DNA of 64,000 nucleotides from contig CM070719.1 in NCBI GenBank assembly GCA_036346275.1, positions 12,193,185-12,257,184 of the forward strand, in the 5' to 3' direction. The notes beneath the pieces were generated by a model. The model was not told where the DNA came from, ran no database searches, and saw only the letters and a list, made by a program, of their open reading frames with translations. The stretch is from Otatea glauca. Its lineage: Eukaryota; Streptophyta; Magnoliopsida; Poales; Poaceae. Below are positions 55,490 through 64,000 of this stretch, in pieces. The first letter of the stretch is position 1. The number at the start of each line of letters is the position of its first letter. A program made the translations under genes and the position numbers.

Positions 55490-58400
55490 TGTAACATCCC
55501 AAAAATTTGACCTATAATTTCGCTCACGTGCATTTTTGTGATTTTCTGAATTTATTGGATTTTCCAGAAATTATTTGAATTTATTTTAATTAAGTATATT
55601 GAACCTTTGGTGAAAACTAATTATATATAGATAAAAATAATATGAAGTTTTGTCAAAAATATTTTATTTGAGTTCAGAATGTTTCAAAGTATTTATGAGA
55701 ATTTTCTGGATTTTTCCGATATTTTAATTGCCTTAAATGAATTAATCTAATTTCGGATTTATTTTAAATCAAAAGCGTTGGAAAATCGAGTGAGCGATCT
55801 TGGGCCAAGCCCAAGATCGTGCGTCTTGTGACCATCGCGGTGCGGCCCGTCGGCCGTTCGCTCCTCGCCTCGCGTATGGACCATTGGATCGGATCGACGG
55901 TTTGTCTCCTTCGCGAAACCCTAGCGCTTTGGCCGTTAGATCAAGATCGTGCGGTTAAGATCATGCGGTGTTGGTTTGGAAAGATTTGATCGCATCCGTT
56001 GATTTTGGAAGGTGCGGATTGGATTGGATCGGCCGAGATCTAATCGTGGCCTCGTTGCGGATCGGACGGCTCTCGGCCGCCGTCTCCGATCGGTTTCGAA
56101 TCGCCGCGCTGCCATCGCCGCCGCGTGATTTAGGGTTTCCTTCCCTGCGCGCATGCCGAGGCTATAAAAGCCGCAGCCCGCACTCCAATGTTCCTCGTTC
56201 CCTTGCGCAGCCAGTAGCTCTAGCCTCTTCGCCTGTTTCGCTGTCGTCGTCGCTCAGGAGCTCGCCGTAGTTCTTTGCAGCGCCGCCGCGAGTTTTTGCG
56301 CCGCTCCGCCGCCGTCGAGCCTCCTCCCGCCGAATCGGTTCCAGATCTGGGGTCGTCGTTCCAAGACGCGTCGAGGCCGCCACTTATTCTCGCCGGAGTC
56401 GCGCCGAAACGCCGTTCGGGTAGTCGTCTTCCTCCGCTCCGGTGCAAGCCCGCCGCCGTGTCTCGGAGCTTCGCGCAGCCGTTGGATCTTCGCCGAACCG
56501 TCCAGATCAAGCCACGTCACTTCTTCAGCAGTTGTTACGCCGGGTATATTTCTAACCGTTAGATTCGAATAGACGTTCGGGATTGAGGCGGCGTGTGCGT
56601 AGTGTGTCACCGTTGGATCGTCTCGCGGATGTGCGGCGCGTGTCGGTCGCGGTACCGAAGCATCGGCGCCGGTGCGGCGTGGACGGCGTGTGCCGTGGAC
56701 TTGGTCCATAGACCGAGCGACGTGGCGCAATTTGATTGGCCCACGATCGCGATGACGTCATCGCGATATTAGCCGGTCCACGGACAAGTATCTCGAGTCC
56801 ACGGTGGACGGCGTGTTTCGTGGACTAAGTCCATGCGCCGAGGCCACGTGTCCGTCTCTCGATTGGTCCACGTGTCGCTTGCGCATTAATCGGTAATTTC
56901 GAGAGAAAAATAATTCGGAAAATCGGTTTTCTAATTTCGTATTTTGATTTATTCAAACTTCAAAAGGCTATATCTTTTGCATTTTAACTCGGATTTGAGT
57001 GATTCAAATTTATAAAATTTTTTAAAATCAAGATCTATTTATTGGTGAATTTTATTTTATTTTTGGATTTTTCTTGCTCTCTGTTTTGGTGTTTATTTGC
57101 TATTTTGGCATCGTTTCGCTTAGACGTTGAACTGCTCGGTGATCCGGAGGAAGATTCATCGCTTCAAGACCCAAGCTCAGAGCAAGACCAGCACCTACTC
57201 CAAGGCAAGTTGTGCTTTGATCATGTTGCACCTAATTTTCACCAAATTGCTATTTTGTCTCTTAAACTTTATGCATGATATTTTATGTGTATAAATGATT
57301 TCAATTAATCTGGGAATTAGATAATATGCCTATTTGAATTAAATCATACCTTGTCAATTTTATGCCATGATCTATTTGTCACCCTAGGATGTGGAATTAT
57401 AGTTGGTTAATATTGATAATCAACCTGGGCTAGTTAGACCGTCATAGATTGCTTAGCCATGCCACGTCATCACATGTGTCCGAATGTTGATACTTAATCT
57501 TGACTAATGGAATAGGGAACAATGTTTATGAATTGGTGTGTCATGTGTCGTCACACAGTGATATCAAGTTGTCGTGGCGAGGAGGTCACACATCTAGATT
57601 GAACTGTTGATGGCATGTGGTGCTTGGTAATCAACTAGGGTGGTAATGATTTTAGATTGGGGCAAGTGGCAAGGGGCAGTGTGCCAAGGTGGGCCAGGGT
57701 TGGCAGGGGTATGTGGAAGTCTTGCCTTAATCACCTTAAGGACTTAACCTTGCAAGCCTTTGACCTGAGTCCTTCTTACAACCACATGTCTGGAATGGGA
57801 CAGCCTAGCTGAATAATTTGTGAAACCTAGATTTCGATACTGTCGTGGTGAATAGTGAGTCCCGGGTTACGGTTTAACTCACATGGCGCAAGAGGGGCCT
57901 CGTGTGGTGGTTTAACCCTTGATGTTGAAACCTTAGCGAGCGATCTTGGGTCTAGGTGTAGCATTGTAAAGGCTTTATTACGATCACTCGCCTTGGTGGT
58001 GTTTGGTTGTATCGTGTGGGTAAAGTGCATAACCTCTGCGAGTGTAAAATCTATTGAATAGCCGTGCTCACGGTATTGGGCAATGCTAAGGAATTACAGT
58101 TAAGGGTTAGACTTTTGTTAAACAAAAACTTGTTGGGATGGCAAGGTGCTATGGAAAGTGAAAAATGATTTAGGATTGAGAAACTTGGTTACTTCAGAAA
58201 TGCTGAATTTATTAATTACTGTATTTGTTTTACTGCTTTCCAATCTATTTATTATATCCTTGTTAAATGCTGCTTTATTGCAAAATATCCTTATTAGCCA
58301 TTCCTTTGGATTAAGCCAAGCATATAGAATATTAGACTTGCATTGTTGTGCACAACTTGTTGAGTGCTTTATGTACTCACCCCAACAACAACAACTTCAG

Positions 58401-58729
58401 AAGAGGAAGAATCTACGCCCTTCGTGGAGGAGGATTATATGGATGCGAATGCTTAGGGTCCGAGCCTCATCAGTTGCCTGCGGTGAACTGGGGAGCTGCT
58501 ACGCTTATTTATTTATTTTTTTTCGATGCTGCTTATTTGCTATTTCTTTTATAAGCCCTGTGTGGCAATAATCATGTAAGACAACAGTTACTATTAATTA
58601 TTAAAGTTTTGTTATATTCTGCTGTGTATGACTATGATAGCATCTATGTTGAGCCTGTGTGCACTAGCGTGATCCTGGACTAGTGCGGTATACACAGAGG
58701 GTCCGGATTTGCAAATTCGGGTCCCGACA
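55490..58729 (+). mobile_element. LTR insertion 3 in the second CACTA-2 gene (3.24 kb), probable solo LTR
   Basis: It starts TGTAACATCCCAAAAATTT and ends GGGTCCCGACA. GTTCC flanks it exactly (55485-55489 and 58730-58734). A TATA-like box, GCTATAAAAGCC, is at 56160. Downstream text such as 'cctctgcgagtgtaaaatct' parallels 48323-48345 in insertion 1, so both are one family. No gag-pol is present. The length suits LTRs of Tekay/Del-type chromoviruses (inferred). Confidence 0.88.
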
Positions 58730-58734
58730 GTTCC

Positions 58735-59470
58735 CTAGAAGACATGATTCCCAGAGCACCTCCACACTTACAAGAGTTGAAAGAGAGCTAGAGAAGCGTT
58801 TGTTGAAATAGAAATGATGAAGGAAAAGATGCTTCGAGAATTACAAGGCACAATAGAACAACAAGTACAACGACAAGTACAACAAGCCATGAGCCAGTCG
58901 CAAGCCGAGAACATTGTTACGATCAGCCCTCCGAATCGTCGCAGCAGTTGTGCATCCGCCCCACTTGTAGAACAGGACATGAGCCATTATCCTGTGGACG
59001 ACATACATGACCCCACACCGTGCCAGCTCACTTTGCCCATCATGAACATATTCATTCAGGCTGGTACAGGCATAGCGTACCCATGCCAAGAAGGAGGTGT
59101 ATTGCACAACTCTGTGATAGCGTCGGGTTATGCAAAGGTCCAGTGGACACGGTTAATCCCGGTTGCCAACCTCGGGCTAGAAATGCCCCGAGCAGCGAGG
59201 TTACAACTCTAGGAAGTGTCGTCCACTCATTCATCGATGGCGCAAGCGTGACATCGTCTTGGACCATCATGAAGTGCTGCCCCTCACGAGGTGAACACGC
59301 CGACCCCTCCGAGGTGACCACCCGACCTCTCTGCGGTGAACTCGCGGCACGTCCTACGGTAAACCTCGCCTGATCGTCACCAACACATCAGCGTACAAAA
59401 CTTAGTGCGACAACTTCAGTTGGCCGACTTAAAAATCTTTCTCTGAAGGCATGGCAGAATAGACAAGTCA
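58735..59470 (+). pseudogene. Second CACTA-2 gene, coiled coil and DUF8039-like part
   Basis: After the insertion the frame has MMKEKMLRELQGTIEQQVQR and QVQQAMSQSQAENI (58814-58917), a glutamine-rich helix expected to form a coiled coil. It continues with HDPTPCQLTLPIMN and YAKVQWTRLIPVAN (59007-59175), which resembles the DUF8039-type block that often lies between Transposase_24 and Ulp1 parts in grass CACTA proteins (recalled). After 59212 the coding is weak and frame-shifted. Confidence 0.6.
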
Positions 59471-59493
59471 TATCAGCGAGGTCAGGCGGCTGC

Positions 59494-60746
59494 TTGTGGC
59501 ACTGCGAGAAAAGTAAGGGTAAAGCGGTCTCCAAAGGACAAGCTGCTGAACAAAAACTAAAATACGAATTGGGAAAGCCGTTTGTTGCCCCTTCGAAGCT
59601 AAGGCGATTACATGAATGGTATATGGAGCGATCTAACCAAGATGTACTCCCAAAGGTGATCACTGCCATTTACAGAGAGGAACATTTCCACCATGAGGGG
59701 TCTAGCTGCTTCATGATAGAATTCAGCGAGTTGCACAACATGTACTATCAAGATGCCCTCGACGTGTCTCTTATGAGATGCTGGTCACTGTAAGTGTCCA
59801 ATATAAAAATCATTGTCTACATTCATGTAATACCGATAAATGTGAGTTGATCGAACTAAGAAGAACCAACGGGCTAGTGGCATTCGTCGATCCGGGAACG
59901 GTCTGCCAGCCGAAAATCAAAAGAGTACCAAAGGAGGTCGAGGACTACGTATATAACGCTTTCATCAAACTCCAAGACAAGGAGTTCATACTTTTACCAT
60001 ACAATTTCAAGTAAGTGCCTCACTAGCTAGTTCAACTACTTGTTGATCTCGTTCTTTGCTCAGCTTAGGACTAATGACTACGGCATCATACATGTGTATG
60101 TAGTTTCTACTGGATTCTCATAGTAATTACTCCAGATAAAAGCAAGATGCTGATCTTAAACCCGCGGGACAAAGATCCAAAAAACTACGAAGATATGACA
60201 AGTCTGGTGAATAGGGCGTTCCAATCATATTGTAAAAAGTGCTCGAGATACCGTCCTTTCCATAAAGCACTGACAATTCGTACTAAATTTCCGGTACGCA
60301 CAAAAATAATTTTCCTATATCGCACCTCGTAGTCAATAACTCCTTCAATGTCGTATAAGTTTGTTCAATTTTTGCGATTGCCACAAGCGACCTTGAGCAC
60401 AAATTTATGTGGGTACTTAGTATGTGCCAATACATGCGCGAAATCTTAGGCTCTACAATAGTAAACAATGACGTAGAGGTTTGCCACGCTAACATCACAC
60501 ATTGATTCGTACATCTCATTCTCTATATAAGCTCTTAAGATAAACTTTTTCTATTTATAGTGTCTGAAGTTGCCTACGGGAGGACCGGTTCCAAATGAAA
60601 TCCAAGGCATCCAGGGACAGCTCGCCTACTTCATCATGAAGGAAGTACTCAACAAGAACGGCGAGTTCCATGACCCAGATAATAACGATGAAGTCTTTCA
60701 TACTCATCTGCCACCTCCTGAGGCTCCTACCAACACTGAAGACTAG
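59494..60746 (+). pseudogene. Second CACTA-2 gene, Ulp1-like (C48) part with altered catalytic residues
   Basis: Exonic blocks are 59494-59792 (KPFVAPSKLRRLHEWYMERS ... ALDVSLMRCWSL), about 59820-60010 (FVDPGTVCQPKIKRVPKEVE ... LLPYNF), 60104-60295 (FYWILIVITPDKSKMLILNP), about 60360-60480 (TNLCGYLVC) and 60562-60746 (GPVPNEIQGIQGQLAYFIMK ... TNTED, stop). Borders fit GT..AG introns, for example 60011 and 60103. In Ulp1 proteases the first catalytic residue is His in HW; here it is Tyr (60108-60110). The Asp position reads Asn (60159-60161). The Cys (60408-60410) remains. CACTA-1 keeps all three. This copy is therefore probably not a protease even if expressed. Confidence 0.75.
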
Positions 60747-61429
60747 TAGGCTTATAGTTCAGAAAACTAGTTAATTTTTTTCTTACAGTGGTGTAAACTT
60801 ATGTTTCATTAAATGTCAAGTTTAGTATTGGATGGCATGGCTTGCACATGTTCTAATTTATGTCATTTGATTTAAGAAGTTGTGATTGATCTGCCCGTGT
60901 GTTGTTGCCCTTCTCCTGTGCGTGTGTGTGTGTTGATGGGTGGTGTGTGTGTGTGTGCTCTAGACGAGGAGCGCTCCCTCTATTGTTTTTCTCTGTGCCC
61001 TTTCATGATGGCTAGTAGAGCTTTTTATAGACGTGGATGAAGGATGAATATGGCAAGAGCTCAGCCCCAAAACTGCACCATTACAGCAGGTTTATTTGAT
61101 TGCTTGATTTAGTTGCCAAAGTTTCCTTTTGCATCTTTACCTTCCATTCATAAGAGATTTGATTACATGGTGCTTGCTTTTCTAGCTTTGCATTCCATCC
61201 GAGTGGATATGATAAGATAATATTTCCTTCGAATGAGATCGGCTGAATAAATCTGTCTTTCTATTTTCCTTCAATCGATCCAATGGTCTAGGTCATTCGT
61301 GTTGTTTTATATCAAATTTTGCTAAAACTATTTTTGCTGCCTACATGAGGGGGGAATGATAAGTTGTATAATGTGGAGTCTATGTTACGAACTTACCATA
61401 CAAACTTAAAAATTGTTGAGGTGGCCTCC
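60747..61429. other. Spacer between the second CACTA-2 gene and the TOM1-like fragment
   Basis: There is no gene. A (TG)n microsatellite lies at 60925-60957. The last few hundred bases may be captured 5' flanking or intron DNA of the host gene. Confidence 0.6.
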
Positions 61430-63461
61430 ATGGGCTTCAAGATGAAGGAGCTCTTCCAAGGGCAGAATCTGGCGGATAAGATTGTAGACGAGGCCACCTC
61501 AGAGAATTTGGATGGGCCTGATTGGTCCGCAAACTTTGAAATTTGTGACTTGATCAACACAGAGAAGGTTAACAGCGTGGAGCTGATCTGTGGGATAAAG
61601 GAGCGGATCATGCTGAAGGAGGCTAGGGTTCAGTATCTCTCCTTGGTCCTTCTTGAGACCATTGTGAAGAACTGTGAGAAGGCCTTCTCAGAGGTTGCGG
61701 CTGAGAGGATTCTTGATGAGATGGTCAAGTTGATTGATGACCCCCGGACAATGGTGAATAACAGGAACAAAGCCCTTACGCTGATTGAAGCTTGGGGAGA
61801 GTCTGGTGATGAGCTCCGCTACTTGCCAGTCTATGAGGAGACCTACAAGGTATGCCAACGCAAGTCTCTCCTCTCTCTCTCTCTTTGCCCTGGTTTATTC
61901 ACGAAATCAACAGTGCAACTTGCCGTAGTATGTTCCAGTCGACCAATTCTATTTCATAGCGGTGGGATTCATTTTTTTCAAGAAAAAAAATGGTCCAAAT
62001 AATCTGCAGTGGTCCATAATGTAAGTAGACAAAGCAATCCACTTTAGGAGCAAACCCGTTGAAGTAAGGTTGTTTTAGCAGTTAGCAAAGTACATCGCTT
62101 CATGCATCCACTGAGCTCTGCTTATGCTTCACACTTATAGATTTCGTACTTTTGTGCTTGGAAGTTGGTGATAATTTGTAATGGTCATGTTTTCTTGTAC
62201 AATCAGCCTTTAGTTCATGATTCCATGGGTTTAAGTAATTATAGTGAGGTATGAACACACCTTAGGCAGCAGTGTTGCCATTTGCTCGTAACTTTATGGG
62301 TTGAATATTTATTATAATTCACAGGTTGTTTCAGTGTCCAGTTTGATGGTAGTAAATACAAATCCATATGATTTATATCCTTGCCATAAAAATATTTCAT
62401 GCTTTAGTAGCCAAGGTAGTGCTTATAACTAACTACAACAATAAATATGGTGCTGTCCTGATTTTTGTAGAGCTTGAAATCGAGAGTGCGGTTTCCTGAA
62501 CGTGACAATGAGAGCTTGGCCCCCATATTTACTCCACCACGATCAGTTGATGAAGCTGAAGTCAATGAAAACTTATCCCAGTAGATCTTTGAAGATGTAC
62601 ATGTGCATACATATATTGCTGAAGAAACAAAGGAAGCTTTTGATGTGGCTAAATAATGACATAGAACTTCTTTCAACTATTCTTTCATCTTCCCTCAGCA
62701 GGATGCTTTGCAGTGCTTGGATTTTGTGTAACTTTATCCCATGTTCATATTCTAGGATTTTGTGGAACTTTCCAGGTATTCTAACTGGATTTTGTGTATA
62801 ATTTGGATTTTGGTGTAGTACATATAGATATATTTGTTTAGTTAGTCCGCATATTATGACACGATTGCATGAGATATGTTTCCTCATGGAACTTTACGAT
62901 GAACAATGTATTGAAATTTCGTGTTGGCTCTTCTTTGTTGTATGGACAAGTAAAAACCGAGTAGACTAGTATTCATAGTTACCGAAAACACCGTTCGTCC
63001 AAGTCGCAGTACGGGATTTGGGTTTGTGGTTCACCACTTTTTCTTCTAATTTCCACTATGAACACGAACCCTACACTCTAAACCGGTTCGGGTTCGACGA
63101 ATCTGGTTCACGATTTGCAGGGGTTTAGAGTGAATCCGGTAACTATGCTAGTGTTGCGATTTTGTTTTGTTTGCAATATCTGATGTTCTAGGTGATACAT
63201 AGATGTGTACTTTATTGATGAGACATTATGCAATTCAATGTTAATTTGTAATTCTCCTACAATTGTTTTGGTCATTTTATTCTAATGCATGCTCTTATTG
63301 ATCTGTTTACGAGATACTATTAAGTGTATTTATCATCAGGCGGAGATGATGATATCCTCGATGATCTGGATGAGATGATATTTGGCAAGAAGGGAGGAAG
63401 CAATTCCCAGGAAGGGCCCAAAAAGCAGGATCCGAAGAAAGATGACCTAATCAGATTTTAA
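61430..63461 (+). pseudogene. Captured fragments of a TOM1-like (TOL, VHS domain) gene
   Basis: Exon 1 (61430-61849) is open for exactly 140 codons from MGFKMKELFQGQNLADKIVD and covers the VHS domain: SENLDGPDWSANFEICDLIN, ARVQYLSLVLLETIVKNCEK, NNRNKALTLIEAWGESGDEL, ending ETYK before GT. Exon 2 (from 62471) has SLKSRVRFPERDNESLAPIF and TPPRSVDEAEV, then a stop in place of Gln and a frameshift near 62660 at the start of the GAT region. A last exon (63340-63461) gives DDDILDDLDEMIFGKKGG and ends PKKDDLIRF. The middle exons encoding most of GAT are missing. TOL proteins are plant ubiquitin receptors for endosomal sorting. The piece lies between the second transposon gene and the 3' hairpin array, as expected for gene capture by a CACTA. 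Confidence 0.88.
62720..63339. other. Intron-like DNA between TOM1-like exons
   Basis: No coding is seen. 'ggattttgtg' is repeated four times within 62718-62810. Exons for the GAT domain and middle region would be expected here in a complete gene and are absent. Confidence 0.6.
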
Positions 63462-63816
63462 TACCTTCGATCGGTTCTGAATTCCTTAGGGATCAGAAGA
63501 TATTTGCTATTTTATAGTGCCGAACGATATCTGTATTCATCTAGTAGAAGATTTCACATTCATTAGGATTTGGATCGCTTCGCATACAATCTTACTTGTG
63601 CTTCACAATTTGTTCAGTTGATAATTTGCTGTAAGCAACAAATTCATCATTTTTTCCGCACTAGTATATTGTTGTTGTTTGATCAAATCGGTATATTGTT
63701 GTATATTGTAATTGTGTATATGCAAAATCTGTGATTGATATATATGTTTTAGAGGGCATAGCTAGTAGCACTTGAGGCTAGCCCAAAATGCAGTTTTTTA
63801 TTTTTTCGATCAGGTA
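63462..63816. other. Former 3' flank of the TOM1-like gene inside CACTA-2
   Basis: No gene is seen. The sequence directly after the TAA at 63459-63461 probably derives from the host 3' UTR. Confidence 0.5.
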
Positions 63817-64000
63817 CTATCTGTGGCGGTTGGTGTATAGAACCGCCACAGATAATATTGTTATCTGTGGCTGTTGGTGGATAGAACCGTCACAGATAAT
63901 ATAGTTATCTGTGGCGGTTGGTGGATAGAACCACCACAGATAACAATTATCTGTGGCGGTTAGAAAACCGCCACTGATAATCCTCGATTATCAGTGGCAC
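63817..64000. repeat. 3' subterminal hairpin array of CACTA-2 (continues beyond window)
   Basis: Four or more hairpin units of TATCTGTGGCGGTT facing AACCGCCACAGATA are present, with loops 'ggtgtatag' and 'ggtggatag'. The last bases, TTATCAGTGGCAC, begin another unit. The motif is the same as in 40737-41088 and 51899-52146, which ties this end to CACTA-2. Confidence 0.85.

Larger units (their letters stand above)
40718..64000 (+). mobile_element. CACTA (En/Spm) DNA transposon 2, at least 23.3 kb, 3' terminus outside window
   Basis: The left end is CACTACGCCAAAAC at 40718, preceded by TAT. A terminal array of GTGGCGGTT hairpins follows, then the tnp2 gene (42126-51482), an internal hairpin array, the second gene (54561-60746), host gene fragments (61430-63461), and a 3' array of the same motif running to the window end. 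Three LTR insertions (44626-49082, 49287-50900 and 55490-58729) account for about 9.3 kb. The terminal TIR on the right is not reached, so membership of everything up to 64000 rests on the shared motif. Confidence 0.85.

Noticed and set aside
55936..56761. Several overlapping frames on both strands
   Set aside because: All lie in the GC-rich part of LTR insertion 3 around its TATA-like box. Arginine-rich chance frames.
61430..63461. TOM1-like sequence as a functional host gene
   Set aside because: The middle exons are missing, a stop and frameshift occur in exon 2, and it is enclosed by CACTA-2 gene and array sequences.
63817..64000. A separate, third CACTA element starting at the window end
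   Set aside because: The motif is the same variant as in CACTA-2 and CACTA-2 lacks a 3' end otherwise. Cannot be excluded without the sequence beyond 64000.

Overview
This window looks like plant nuclear DNA, very probably from a grass. The evidence is grass-type CACTA (En/Spm) transposons, Tat-lineage Ty3/gypsy retrotransposons, Tourist-like MITEs with TAA target duplications, and one intron-containing plant MYB gene. I cannot fix the genus from sequence alone. Roughly 85% of the window is transposable elements, many nested, and I see only one intact host gene.

Layout. 1-2997 is the 3' part of a Tat retrotransposon (element A, + strand) with its 3' LTR. 3003-5551 is non-coding and holds a Tourist-like MITE. 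5552-20962 is a 15.4-kb CACTA element (CACTA-1). It holds a decayed tnp2 transposase, a decayed second gene with Transposase_24-like and Ulp1-like parts, an LTR insertion, and a captured fragment of a VPS13-like host gene. 22051-23423 (- strand) is the intact three-exon gene for a zinc-knuckle/SHAQKYF MYB transcription factor. 23424-27724 is non-coding with a second MITE. 27725-40259 is a complete but degenerate Tat retrotransposon (element B, - strand) flanked by the duplication AACTC. It has gag, protease, RT, two RNase H domains and integrase, plus an antisense gene of the plant mobile domain (PMD) type that is itself split by a Copia-type LTR. 40718 to beyond the window end is a second, larger CACTA element (CACTA-2). 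Its two transposon genes are interrupted by three LTR insertions, and it carries fragments of a TOM1-like (VHS domain) host gene next to its 3' subterminal repeats.

How the parts work together. Both CACTA elements share one plan: terminal CACTA, subterminal hairpin array, a first intron with about 191-195-bp tandem repeats, tnp2, a second hairpin array built as one large palindrome, a GC-rich exon, then the second gene ending in a cysteine-peptidase domain. In CACTA-2 a TATA-like box follows directly after both hairpin arrays, so the arrays probably act as promoter-proximal binding sites as well as transposition sites. Both CACTA elements picked up a spliced host gene fragment. Removing each of the three LTR insertions in CACTA-2 at its target duplication rejoins the flanking transposon reading frame, which dates the LTRs as younger than CACTA-2.

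The most unusual signals are the conserved internal mega-palindrome of the CACTA elements, the two host gene captures, and the antisense PMD gene carried by both Tat retrotransposons.
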